Origin: Megachile rotundata
Lineage: Eukaryota; Arthropoda; Insecta; Hymenoptera; Megachilidae
Length of the DNA stretch: 64,000 nt
NCBI RefSeq assembly: GCF_050947335.1
Contig: NW_027473863.1
Coordinates: forward strand, 1 to 64,000
Reading direction: 5' to 3'
Below, piece by piece: positions 37,617 to 50,302 of this stretch (positions are counted from its first letter, which is position 1; every line of letters starts with the position of its first letter). The position numbers were made by a program, and so were the translations under genes. The notes under the pieces were generated by a model. The model did no database searches. It saw only the letters and a list, made by a program, of their open reading frames with translations, and was not told the DNA's origin.

Positions 37617-39831
37617 AGTTATGTTTAGTTATCCTATCTGAGCACAATTCAACACCACAATGAACAATTTTGCTCGTTTTGCACGAATTTTGCTCGTTTT
37701 GAACGAATTTTGCTCATTTTCGCACGATTCAGCTTCTAATTCGCACATATCCGCTGTAATTCGACTCTGTACTATCTAGTCATGTTAAGTTATCCTATCT
37801 GAGCACAATTCAACACCACAATGAACAATTTTGCTCGTTTTGCACGAATTTTGCTCGTTTTGAACGAATTTTGCTCATTTTCGAACGTTTCAGCCTCTAA
37901 TTCGCACATATCCGCAGTAAGTCGACTCTGTACTATCTAGTTATGTTAAGTTATCCTATCTGAGCACAATTCGACACCACAATGAACAATTTTGCAAGTT
38001 TTGCACGAATTATGCTCATTTTCGCACGATTCAGCCTCTAGTTCGCACATATCCGCTGTAATTCGACTCTGTACTATCTAGTTATGTTAAGTTATCCTAT
38101 CTGAGCACAATTCGACACCACAATGAACAATTTTGCTCGTTTTGCACGAATTATGCTCATTTTCGCACGATTCAGCCTCTAATTCGCACATATCCGCTGT
38201 AATTCGACTCTGTACTATCTAGCTATGTTACGTTATCCTATCTGAGCACAATTCAACTCCACAACGAACAATTTTGCTCGTTTTGCACGAATTAGGCTCA
38301 TTTTCGCACGATTCAGCCTCTAATTCGCAAATATCCGCTGTAATTGGACTCTGTGCTATCTGGTCATGTTAAGATATCGTGACTGAGCACAATTCAACAC
38401 CACAATGAACAATTTTGCTCGTTTTGAACGAATTATGCTCATTTTCGCACGATTCAGCCTCTAGTTCGCACATATCCGCTGTAATTCGACTCTGTACTAT
38501 CTAGTTATGTTAAGTTATCCTATCTGAGCACAATTCAACACCACAATGAACAATTCTGCTCGTTTTGCACGAATTTTGCTCGTTTTGAACGAATTTTGCG
38601 CATTTTCGAACGATTCAGCCTCTAATTCGCACATATCCGCTGTAATTCGACTCTGTACTATCTAGTTATGTTAAGCTATCCTATCTGAGCACAATTCAAC
38701 ACCACAATGAACAATTTTGCTCGTTTTGCACGAATTTTGCTCATTTTCGAACGATTCAGCCTCTAATTCGCACATATCCGCTGTAATTCGACTCTGTACT
38801 ATCTAGTTATGTTAAATTATCCTATCTGAGCACAATTCAACACCACAACGAACAATTTTGCTCGTTTTGCACGAATTATGCTCATTTTCGCACGATCCAG
38901 CCTCTAATTCGCACATATCCGCTGTAATTCGTCTCTGTACTATCTAGTCATGTTAAGTTATCGCAACTGAGCACAATTCAACACCACAATGAACAATTTT
39001 GCTCGTTTTGAACGAATTTTGCTCATTTTCGAACGATTCAGCCTCTAATTCGCACATATCCGCTGTAATTCGACTCTGTACTATCTAGTCATGTTAAGTT
39101 ATCGTAACTGAGCACAATTCAACACCACAATGAACAATTTTGATCGTTTTGAACGAATTATGCTCATTTTCGCACGATTCAGCCTCTAATTCGCACATAT
39201 CCGCTGTAATTCGACTCTGTACTATCTAGTTATGTTAAGTTATCCTATCTGAGCACAATTCAACACCACAATGAACAATTTTGCTCGTTTTGCACGAATT
39301 ATGCTCATTTTCGCACGATTCTGCCTCTAATTCGCACATATCCGCTGCAATTCGACTCTGTACTATCTAGTTATGTTAAGTTATCCTATCTGAGCACAAT
39401 TCAACACCACAATGAACAATTTTGATCGTTCTGCACGAATTTTGCTCGTTTTGAACGAATTTTGCTCATTTTGGAACGATTCAGCCTCTAATTCGCACAT
39501 ATCCGCAGTAATTCGACTCTGTGCTATCTAGTTATGTTAAGTTTTCCTATCTGAGCACAATTCAACACCACAATGAACAATTTTGCTCGTTTTGCACGAA
39601 TTTTGCTCGTTTTGCACGAATTATGCTCATTTTCGCACGATTCAGCCTCTAATTCGCACATATCCGCTGTAATTCGACTCTGTACTATCTAGTTATGTTA
39701 AGTTATCCTATCTGAGCACAATTCAACACCACAACGAACAATTTTGCTCGTTTTGCACGAATTATGCTCATTTTCGCACGATTCAGCCTCTAATTCGCAC
39801 ATATCCGCTGTAATTCGACTCTGTACTATCT
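37617..39831 (+). repeat. HOR copy lacking M6-M8 (15 monomers, 2215 bp)
   Basis: Starts are 37617 (161), 37778 (161), 37939, 38080, 38221, 38362, 38503 (161), 38664, 38805, 38946, 39087, 39228, 39369 (161), 39530 (161) and 39691. After a cagcttc long monomer with head agttatgtttag it runs M9 to M22. M15 (38664) is 141 bp here because one 20-bp subunit is missing. The M16-M22 part is closest to 4913-5939 in domain 1. The cagcttc monomer is also a domain 1 type (584, 2054, 4148). Confidence 0.9.
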
Positions 39832-41905
39832 AGTCATGTTAACTTATCGTAACTGAGCACAATTCAACACCACAATGAACAATTTTGCTCGTTTTGAACG
39901 AATTTTGCTCATTTTCGAACGATTCAGCCTCTAATTCGCACATATCCGCTGTAATTCGACTCTGTACTATCTAGTCATGTTAAGTTATCGTAACTGAGCA
40001 CAATTCAACACCACAATGAACAATTTTGCTCGTTTTGAACGAATTATGCTCATTTTCGCACGATTCAGCCTCTAGTTCGCACATATCCGCTGTAATTCGA
40101 CTCTGTACTATCTAGTTATGTTAAGTTATCCTATCTGAGCACAATTCAACAACACAATGAACAATTTTGCTCGTTTTGCACGAATTTTGCTCGTTTTGAA
40201 CGAATTTTGCTCATTTTCGAACGATTCAGCCTCTAATTCGCACATATCCGCTGTAATTCGACTCTGTACTATCTAGTCATGTTAAGTTATCGTAACTGAG
40301 CACAATTCAACACCACAATGAACAATTTTGATCGTTTTGAACGAATTATGCTCATTTTCGCACGATTCACCCTCTAATTCGCACATATCCGCTGTAATTC
40401 GACTCTGTACTATCTAGTCATGTTAAGTTATCCTATCTGAGCACAATTCAACACCACAATGAACAATTTTGCTCGTTTTGAACGAATTATGCTCATTTTC
40501 GCACGATTCAGCCTCTAATTCGCACATATCCGCTGTAATTCGACTCTGTACTATCTAGTCATGTTAAGTTATCGTAACTGAGCACAATTCAACACCACAA
40601 TGAACAATTTTGATCGTTTTGAACGAATTATGCTCATTTTCGCACGATTCAGCCTCTAATTTGCACATACCCGCTGTAATTCGACTCTGTACTATCTAGT
40701 CATGTTAAGTTATCCTATCTGAGCGCAATTCAACACCACAATGAACAATTTTGCTCGTTTTGCACGAATTTTGCTCGTTTTGAACGAATTTTGCTCATTT
40801 TCGAACGATTCAGCCTCTAATTCGCAGATATCCGCTGTAATTCGACTCTGTACTATCTAGATATGTTATGTTATCCTATCTGAGCACAATTCAACACCAC
40901 AACGAACAATTTTGATCGTTTTGAACGAATTATGCTCATTTTCGCACGATTCAGACTCTAATTCGCACATATCCGCTGTAATTCGACTCTGTACTATCTA
41001 GTCATGTTAAGTTATCCTATCTGAGCACAATTCAACACCACAATGAACAATTTTGCTCGTTTTGCACGAATTTTGCTCGTTTTGAACGAATTTTGCTCAT
41101 TTTCGAACGTTTCAGCCTCTAATTCGCACATATCCGCAGTAAGTCGACTCTGTACTATCTAGTTATGTTAAGTTATCCTATCTGAGCACAATTCGACACC
41201 ACAATGAACAATTTTGATCGTTTTGAACGAATTATGCTCATTTTCGCACGATTCAGCCTCTAATTCGCACATATCCGCTGTAATTCGACTCTGTACTATC
41301 TAGTTATGTTAAGTTATCCTATCTGAGCACAATTCAACACCACAATGAACAATTTTGCTCGTTTTGCACGAATTATGCTCATTTTCGCACGATTCTGCCT
41401 CTAATTCGCACATATCCGCTGCAATTCGACTCTGTACTATCTAGTTATGTTAAGTTATCCTATCTGAGCACAATTCAACACCACAATGAACAATTTTGAT
41501 CGTTCTGCACGAATTTTGCTCGTTTTGAACGAATTTTGCTCATTTTCGAACGATTCAGCCTCTAATTCGCACATATCCGCAGTAATTCGACTCTGTGCTA
41601 TCTAGTTATGTTAAGTTTTCCTATCTGAGCACAATTCAACACCACAATGAACAATTTTGCTCGTTTTGCACGAATTTTGCTCGTTTTGCACGAATTATGC
41701 TCATTTTCGCACGATTCAGCCTCTAATTCGCACATATCCGCTGTAATTCGACTCTGTACTATCTAGTTATGTTAAGTTATCCTATCTGAGCACAATTCAA
41801 CACCACAACGAACAATTTTGCTCGTTTTGCACGAATTATGCTCATTTTCGCACGATTCAGCCTCTAATTCGCACATATCCGCTGTAATTCGACTCTGTAC
41901 TATCT
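39832..41905 (+). repeat. HOR 14-mer deletion derivative (2074 bp)
   Basis: Starts are 39832, 39973, 40114, 40275, 40416, 40557, 40698, 40859, 41000, 41161, 41302, 41443, 41604 and 41765. M1-M9 and M19-M22 are intact. The monomer at 41161 joins the M10 front (attcgac) to the M18 body (gatcgttttgaacg). The loss is 1,168 bp, two long and six short monomers net, which fits a crossover between M10 and M18. M1 carries gttaacttatcg, shared only with the next copy (41906). Confidence 0.93.
41161..41301 (+). repeat. Chimeric monomer M10/M18
   Basis: The front half has the attcgac tag found in M10 and M11, and the core has gatcgttttgaacg as in M18. The next monomer is M19 (gattctgcc, gctgcaattcg). 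The switch lies between about 41196 and 41216. In-register exchange between two different monomers would leave exactly this product. Confidence 0.9.
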
Positions 41906-44900
41906 AGTCATGTTAACTTATCGTAACTGAGCACAATTCAACACCACAATGAACAATTTTGCTCGTTTTGAACGAATTTTGCTCATTTTCGAACGATTCA
42001 GCCTCTAATTCGCACATATCCGCTGTAATTCGACTCTGTACTATCTAGTCATGTTAAGTTATCGTAACTGAGCACAATTCAACACCACAATGAACAATTT
42101 TGCTCGTTTTGAACGAATTATGCTCATTTTCGCACGATTCAGCCTCTAGTTCGCACATATCCGCTGTAATTCGACTCTGTACTATCTAGTTATGTTAAGT
42201 TATCCTATCTGAGCACAATTCAACAACACAATGAACAATTTTGCTCGTTTTGCACGAATTTTGCTCGTTTTGAACGAATTTTGCTCATTTTCGAACGATT
42301 CAGCCTCTAATTCGCACATATCCGCTGTAATTCGACTCTGTACTATCTAGTCATGTTAAGTTATCGTAACTGAGCACAATTCAACACCACAATGAACAAT
42401 TTTGATCGTTTTGAACGAATTATGCTCATTTTCGCACGATTCACCCTCTAATTCGCACATATCCGCTGTAATTCGACTCTGTACTATCTAGTCATGTTAA
42501 GTTATCCTATCTGAGCACAATTCAACACCACAATGAACAATTTTGCTCGTTTTGAACGAATTATGCTCATTTTCGCACGATTCAGCCTCTAATTCGCACA
42601 TATCCGCTGTAATTCGACTCTGTACTATCTAGTCATGTTAAGTTATCGTAACTGAGCACAATTCAACACCACAATGAACAATTTTGATCGTTTTGAACGA
42701 ATTATGCTCATTTTCGCACGATTCAGCCTCTAATTTGCACATACCCGCTGTAATTCGACTCTGTACTATCTAGTCATGTTAAGTTATCCTATCTGAGCGC
42801 AATTCAACACCACAATGAACAATTTTGCTCGTTTTGCACGAATTTTGCTCGTTTTGAACGAATTTTGCTCATTTTCGAACGATTCAGCCTCTAATTCGCA
42901 GATATCCGCTGTAATTCGACTCTGTACTATCTAGATATGTTATGTTATCCTATCTGAGCACAATTCAACACCACAACGAACAATTTTGATCGTTTTGAAC
43001 GAATTATGCTCATTTTCGCACGATTCAGACTCTAATTCGCACATATCCGCTGTAATTCGACTCTGTACTATCTAGTCATGTTAAGTTATCCTATCTGAGC
43101 ACAATTCAACACCACAATGAACAATTTTGCTCGTTTTGCACGAATTTTGCTCGTTTTGAACGAATTTTGCTCATTTTCGAACGTTTCAGCCTCTAATTCG
43201 CACATATCCGCAGTAAGTCGACTCTGTACTATCTAGTTATGTTAAGTTATCCTATCTGAGCACAATTCGACACCACAATGAACAATTTTGCTCGTTTTGC
43301 ACGAATTATGCTCATTTTCGCACGATTCAGCCTCTAGTTCGCACATATCCGCTGTAATTCGACTCTGTACTATCTAGTTATGTTAAGTTATCCTATCTGA
43401 GCACAATTCGACACCACAATGAACAATTTTGCTCGTTTTGCACGAATTATGCTCATTTTCGCACGATTCAGCCTCTAATTCGCACATATCCGCTGTAATT
43501 CGACTCTGTACTATCTAGCTATGTTACGTTATCCTATCTGAGCACAATTCAACACCACAACGAACAATTTTGCTCGTTTTGCACGAATTAGGCTCATTTT
43601 CGCACGATTCAGCCTCTAATTCGCAAATATCCGCTGTAATTGGACTCTGTGCTATCTGGTCATGTTAAGATATCGTAACTGAGCACAATTCAACACCACA
43701 ATGAACAATTTTGCTCGTTTTGAACGAATTATGCTCATTTTCGCACGATTCAGCCTCTAGTTCGCACATATCCGCTGTAATTCGACTCTGTACTATCTAG
43801 TTATGTTAAGTTATCCTATCTGAGCACAATTCAACACCACAATGAACAATTTTGCTCGTTTTGCACGAATTTTGCTCGTTTTGAACGAATTTTGCGCATT
43901 TTCGAACGATTCAGCCTCTAATTCGCACATATCCGCTGTAATTCGACTCTGTACTATCTAGTTATGTTAAGTTATCCTATCTGAGCACAATTCAACACCA
44001 CAATGAACAATTTTGCTCGTTTTGCACGAATTTTGCTCGTTTTGAACGAATTTTGCTCATTTTCGAACGATTCAGCCTCTAATTCGCACATATCCGCTGT
44101 AATTCGACTCTGTACTATCTAGTTATGTTAAATTATCCTATCTGAGCACAATTCAACACCACAACGAACAATTTTGCTCGTTTTGCACGAATTATGCTCA
44201 TTTTCGCACGATTCAGCCTCTAATTCGCACATATCCGCTGTAATTCGACTCTGTACTATCTAGTCATGTTAAGTTATCGTAACTGAGCACAATTCAACAC
44301 CACAATGAACAATTTTGCTCGTTTTGAACGAATTTTGCTCATTTTCGAACGATTCAGCCTCTAATTCGCACATATCCGCTGTAATTCGACTCTGTACTAT
44401 CTAGTCATGTTAAGTTATCGTAACTGAGCACAATTCAACACCACAATGAACAATTTTGATCGTTTTGAACGAATTATGCTCATTTTCGCACGATTCAGCC
44501 TCTAATTCGCACATATCCGCTGTAATTCGACTCTGTACTATCTAGTTATGTTAGGTTATCCTATCTGAGCACAATTCAACACCACAATGAACAATTTTGC
44601 TCGTTTTGCACGAATTATGCTCATTTTCGCACGATTCTGCCTCTAATTCGCACATATCCGCTGCAATTCGACTCTGTACTATCTAGTTATGTTAAGTTAT
44701 CCTATCTGAGCACAATTCAACACCACAATGAACAATTTTGATCGTTCTGCACGAATTTTGCTCGTTTTGAACGAATTTTGCTCATTTTCGAACGATTCAG
44801 CCTCTAATTCGCACATATCCGCAGTAATTCGACTCTGTACTATCTAGTTATGTTAAGTTATCCTATCTGAGCACAATTCAACAACACAATGAACAATTTT

Positions 44901-45147
44901 GCTCGTTCTGCACGAATTTTGCTCGTTTTGCACGAATTATGCTCATTTTCGCACGATTCAGCCTCTAATTCGCACATATCCGCTGTAATTCGACTCTGTA
45001 CTATCTAGTTATGTTAAGTTATCCTATCTGAGCACAATTCAACACCACAACGAACAATTTTGCTCGTTTTGCACGAATTATGCTCATTTTCGCACGATTC
45101 AGCCTCTAATTCGCACATATCCGCTGTAATTCGACTCTCTAATATCT
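41906..45147 (+). repeat. Reference 22-mer HOR, 3,242 bp
   Basis: M1-M22 start at 41906, 42047, 42188, 42349, 42490, 42631, 42772, 42933, 43074, 43235, 43376, 43517, 43658, 43799, 43960, 44121, 44262, 44403, 44544, 44685, 44846 and 45007. Seven are 161 bp (M3, M7, M9, M14, M15, M20, M21) and fifteen are 141 bp, summing to 3,242. Tags: M3 caacaacac; M4 ccctc; M6 cacataccc; M7 gagcgc; M8 agatatgttatg; M9 gtaagtcg; M12 agctatgttacg and ggactctgtgc; M14 gcgcatt; M16 ttaaattatcc; M19 gattctgcc; M22 ctctctaatatct. Confidence 0.95.
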
Positions 45148-48100
45148 AGTCATGTTAAGTTATCGTAACTGAGCACAATTCAACACCACAATGAACAATT
45201 TTGCTCGTTTTGAACGAATTTTGTTCATTTTCGAACGATTCAGCCTCTAATTCGCACATATCCGCTGTAATTCGACTCTGTACTATCTAGTCATGTTAAG
45301 TTATCGTAACTGAGCACAATTCAACACCACAATGAACAATTTTGCTCGTTTTGAACGAATTATGCTCATTTTCGCACGATTCAGCCTCTAGTTCGCACAT
45401 ATCCGCTGTAATTCGACTCTGTACTATCTAGTTATGTTAAGTTATCCTATCTGAGCACAATTCAACAACACAATGAACAATTTTGCTCGTTTTGCACGAA
45501 TTTTGCTCGTTTTGAACGAATTTTGCTCATTTTCGAACGATTCAGCCTCTAATTCGCACATATCCGCTGTAATTCGACTCTGTACTATCTAGTCATGTTA
45601 AGTTATCGTAACTGAGCACAATTCAACACCACAATGAACAATTTTGATCGTTTTGAACGAATTATGCTCATTTTCGCACGATTCACCCTCTAATTCGCAC
45701 ATATCCGCTGTAATTCGACTCTGTACTATCTAGTCATGTTAAGTTATCCTATCTGAGCACAATTCAACACCACAATGAACAATTTTGCTCGTTTTGAACG
45801 AATTATGCTCATTTTCGCACGATTCAGCCTCTAATTCGCACATATCCGCTGTAATTCGACTCTGTACTATCTAGTCATGTTAAGTTATCGTAACTGAGCA
45901 CAATTCAACACCACAATGAACAATTTTGATCGTTTTGAACGAATTATGCACATTTTCGCACGATTCAGCCTCTAATTTGCACATACCCGCTGTAATTCGA
46001 CTCTGTACTATCTAGTCATGTTAAGTTATCCTATCTGAGCGCAATTCAACACCACAATGAACAATTTTGCTCGTTTTGCACGAATTTTGCTCGTTTTGAA
46101 CGAATTTTGCTCATTTTCGAACGATTCAGCCTCTAATTCGCAGATATCCGCTGTAATTCGACTCTGTACTATCTAGATATGTTATGTTATCCTATCTGAG
46201 CACAATTCAACACCACAACGAACAATTTTGATCGTTTTGAACGAATTATGCTCATTTTCGCACGATTCAGACTCTAATTCGCACATATCCGCTGTAATTC
46301 GACTCTGTACTATCTAGTCATGTTAAGTTATCCTATCTGAGCACAATTCAACACCACAATGAACAATTTTGCTCGTTTTGCACGAATTTTGCTCGTTTTG
46401 AACGAATTTTGCTCATTTTCGAACGTTTCAGCCTCTAATTCGCACATATCCGCTGTAAGTCGACTCTGTACTATCTAGTTATGTTAAGTTATCCTATCTG
46501 AGCACAATTCGACACCACAATGAACAATTTTGCTCGTTTTGCACGAATTATGCTCATTTTCGCACGATTCAGCCTCTAGTTCGCACATATCCGCTGTAAT
46601 TCGACTCTGTACTATCTAGTTATGTTAAGTTATCCTATCTGAGCACAATTCGACACCACAATGAACAATTTTGCTCGTTTTGCACGAATTATGCTCATTT
46701 TCGCACGATTCAGCCTCTAATTCGCACATATCCGCTGTAATTCGACTCTGTACTATCTAGCTATGTTACGTTATCCTATCTGAGCACAATTCAACACCAC
46801 AACGAACAATTTTGCTCGTTTTGCACGAATTAGGCTCATTTTCGCACGATTCAGCCTCTAATTCGCAAATATCCGCTGTAATTGGACTCTGTGCTATCTG
46901 GTCATGTTAAGATATCGTAACTGAGCACAATTCAACACCACAATGAACAATTTTGCTCGTTTTGAACGAATTATGCTCATTTTCGCACGATTCAGCCTCT
47001 AGTTCGCACATATCCGCTGTAATTCGACTCTGTACTATCTAGTTATGTTAAGTTATCCTATCTGAGCACAATTCAACACCACAATGAACAATTTTGCTCG
47101 TTTTGCACGAATTTTGCTCGTTTTGAACGAATTTTGCTCATTTTCGAACGATTCAGCCTCTAATTCGCACATATCCGCTGTAATTCGACTCTGTACTATC
47201 TAGTTATGTTAAATTATCCTATCTGAGCACAATTCAACACCACAACGAACAATTTTGCTCGTTTTGCACGAATTATGCTCATTTTCGCACGATTCAGCCT
47301 CTAATTCGCACATATCCGCTGTAATTCGACTCTGTACTATCTAGTCATGTTAAGTTATCGTAACTGAGCACAATTCAACACCACAATGAACAATTTTGCT
47401 CGTTTTGAACGAATTTTGCTCATTTTCGAACGATTCAGCCTCTAATTCGCACATATCCGCTGTAATTCGACTCTGTACTATCTAGTCATGTTAAGTTATC
47501 GTAACTGAGCACAATTCAACACCACAATGAACAATTTTGATCGTTTTGAACGAATTATGCTCATTTTCGCACGATTCAGCCTCTAATTCGCACATATCCG
47601 CTGTAATTCGACTCTGTACTATCTAGTAATGTTAGGTTATCCTATCTGAGCACAATTCAACACCACAATGAACAATTTTGCTCGTTTTGCACGAATTATG
47701 CTCATTTTCGCACGATTCTGCCTCTAATTCGCACATATCCGCTGCAATTCGACTCTGTACTATCTAGTTATGTTATGTTATCCTATCTGAGCACAATTCA
47801 ACACCACAATGAACAATTTTGATCGTTCTGCACGAATTTTGCTCGTTTTGAACGAATTTTGCTCATTTTCGAACGATTCAGCCTCTAATTCGCACATATC
47901 CGCAGTAATTCGACTCTGTACTATCTAGTTATGTTAAGTTATCCTATCTGAGCACAATTCAACAACACAATGAACAATTTTGCTCGTTCTGCACGAATTT
48001 TGCTCGTTTTGCACGAATTATGCTCATTTTCGCACGATTCAGCCTCTAATTCGCACATATCCGCTGTAATTCGACTCTGTACTATCTAGTTATGTTAAGT

Positions 48101-48228
48101 TATCCTATCTGAGCACAATTCAACACCACAACGAACAATTTTGCTCGTTTTGCACGAATTATGCTCATTTTCGCACGATTCAGCCTCTAATTCGCACATA
48201 TCCGCTGTAATTCGACTCTCTAATATCT
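45148..48228 (+). repeat. HOR copy lacking one long monomer (21-mer, 3,081 bp)
   Basis: Starts are 45148, 45289, 45430, 45591, 45732, 45873, 46014, 46175, 46316, 46477, 46618, 46759, 46900, 47041, 47202, 47343, 47484, 47625, 47766, 47927 and 48088. It is in register with the previous copy at 3,242 bp until M13, then at 3,081 bp, because M14 and M15 are represented by one 161-bp monomer at 47041 without the gcgcatt tag. Private changes include tgcacattttcg in M6 (about 45948), gctgtaagtcg in M9, head agtaatg in M19 (47625) and gttatgttatcc in M20. Confidence 0.94.
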
Positions 48229-48369
48229 AGTCATGTTAAGTTATCGTAACTGAGCACAATTCAACACCACAATGAACAATTTTGCTCGTTTTGAACGAAT
48301 TTTGTTCATTTTCGAACGATTCAGCCTCTAATTCGCACATATCCGCTGTAATTCGACTCTGTACTATCT
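48229..48369 (+). repeat. Last M1-type monomer, boundary of domains 4 and 5
   Basis: This 141-bp monomer has tatcgtaactg and ttgttcatt and is the M1 expected after M22 at 48088. The next monomer (48370) is M2-like without its tagttcg tag and also opens module A. The HOR register therefore ends here. Confidence 0.88.
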
Positions 48370-50302
48370 AGTCATGTTAAGTTATCGTAACTGAGCACAA
48401 TTCAACACCACAATGAACAATTTTGCTCGTTTTGAACGAATTATGCTCATTTTCGCACGATTCAGCCTCTAATTCGCACATATCCGCTGTAATTCGACTC
48501 TGTACTATCTAGTTATGTTAAGTTATCCTATCTGAGCACAATTCAACACCACAACGAACAATTTTGCTCGTTTTGCACGAATTACGCTCATTTTCGCACG
48601 TTTCAGCCTCTAATTCGCACATATCCGCTGTAATTCGACTCTGTACTATCTAGTTATGTTAAGTTATTATATCTGAGCACAATTCAACACCACAATGAAC
48701 AATTTTGCTCGTTTTGCACGAATTTTGCTCGTTTTCGCACGATTCAGCCTCTAGTTCGCACATATCCGCTGTAGTTCGACTCTGTACTATCTAGTTATGT
48801 TAAGTTATCCTATCTGAGCACAATTCAACACCACAATGAACAATTTTGCTCGTTTTGCACGAATTTTGCTCGTTTTGAACGAATTTTGCTCATTTTCGAT
48901 CGATTCAGCCTCTAATTCGCACATATCCGCTGTAATTCGACTCTGTACTATCTAGTTATGTTAAGTTATCCTATCTGAGCACAATTCGACACCACGATGA
49001 AGAATTTTGCTCGTTTTGCACGAATTATGCTCATTTTCGCACGATTCAGCCTCTAATTCGCACATATCCGCTGTAATTCGACTCTGTACTATCTAGTTAT
49101 GTTAAGTTATCCTATCTGAGCACAATTCAACACCACAATGAACAATTTTGCTCGTTTTGCACGAATTATGCTCATTTTGGCACGATTCAGCCTCTAATTC
49201 GCACATATCCGCTGTAATTCGACTCTGTACTATCTAGTTATGTTAAGTTATCCTATCTGAGCACAATTCAACACCACAATGAACAATTTTGCTCGTTTTG
49301 CACGAATTTTGCTCGTTTTGAACGAATTTTGCTCATTTTCGAACGATTCAGCCTCTAATTCGCACATATCCGCTGTAATTCGACTCTGTACTATCTAGTT
49401 ATGTTAAGTTATCCTGTCTGAGCACAATTCAACACCACAATGAACAATTTTGCCCGTTTTGAACGAATTATGCTCATTTTCGCACGATTCAGCCTCTAAT
49501 TCGCACATATCCGCTGTAATTCGACTCTGTACTATCTAGTCATGTTAAGTTATCGTAACTGAGCATAATTCAACACCACAATGAACAATTTTGCTCGTTT
49601 TGAACGAATTATGCTCATTTTCGCACGATTCAGGCTCTAATTCGCACATATCCGCTGTAATTCGACTCTGTACTATCTAGTTATGTTAAGTTAACCTATC
49701 TGAGCACAATTCAACACCACAATGAACAATTTTGCTCGTTTTGCACGAATTTTGCTCGTTTTGAACGAATTTTGCTCATTTTCGAACGATTCAGCCTCTA
49801 ATTTGAACATATCCGCTGTAATTCGACTCTGTACTATCTAGTTATGTTAAGTTATCCTATCTGAGCACAATTCAACACCACAATGAAAAATTTTGCTCGT
49901 TTTGCACGAATTTTGCTCGTTTTGAATGAATTTTGCTCATTTTCGAACGATTCAGCCTCTAATTCGCACATATCCGCTGTAATTCGACTCTGTACTATCT
50001 AGTTATGTTAAGTTATCGTAACTGAGCACAATTCGACACCACAATGAACAATTTTGCTCGTTTTGCACGAATTATGCTCATTTTCGCACGATTCAGCCTC
50101 TAGTTCGCACATATCCGCTGTAATTCGACTCTGTACTTTCTAGTTATGTTAAGTTATCCTATCTGAGCACAATTCAACACCACAACGAACAATTTTGCTC
50201 GTTTTGCACGAATTTTGCTCGTTTTGTACGAATTTTTCTCATTTTCGAACGATTCAGCCTCTAATTCGCACATATCCGCTGTAATTCGGCTCTGTACTAT
50301 CT
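48370..50302 (+). repeat. Module A, copy 1 (13 monomers, 1,933 bp)
   Basis: Starts are 48370, 48511, 48652, 48793 (161), 48954, 49095, 49236 (161), 49397, 49538, 49679 (161), 49840 (161), 50001 and 50142 (161). Rare tags are attacgctc, ttattatatctg, cgatcgattc, cacgatgaagaa, ttttggcacg, tcctgtctg, gagcataattc, ttaacctatctg, gaaaaatttt, actttctag and gtacgaatttttctc. All recur 9,930 bp downstream. I noticed only two differences from copy 2 (49927 T against C, 50289 G against A). The 49538 monomer has a perfect 11-bp inverted repeat (49561-49571 with 49606-49616). Confidence 0.94.

Larger units (their letters stand above)
33811..48228 (+). repeat. Domain 4: 22-mer HOR domain, 98 monomers
   Basis: Seven consecutive blocks have 16, 5, 5, 15, 14, 22 and 21 monomers. 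The reference order M1-M22 is defined at 41906-45147. Long positions are M3, M7, M9, M14, M15, M20 and M21. The other blocks are this order with monomers missing, fused or duplicated. Diagnostic heads are agatatgttatg for M8 (34838, 40859, 42933, 46175), agctatgttacg for M12 (35422, 38221, 43517, 46759) and ggtcatg for M13 (35563, 38362, 43658, 46900). Confidence 0.93.
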
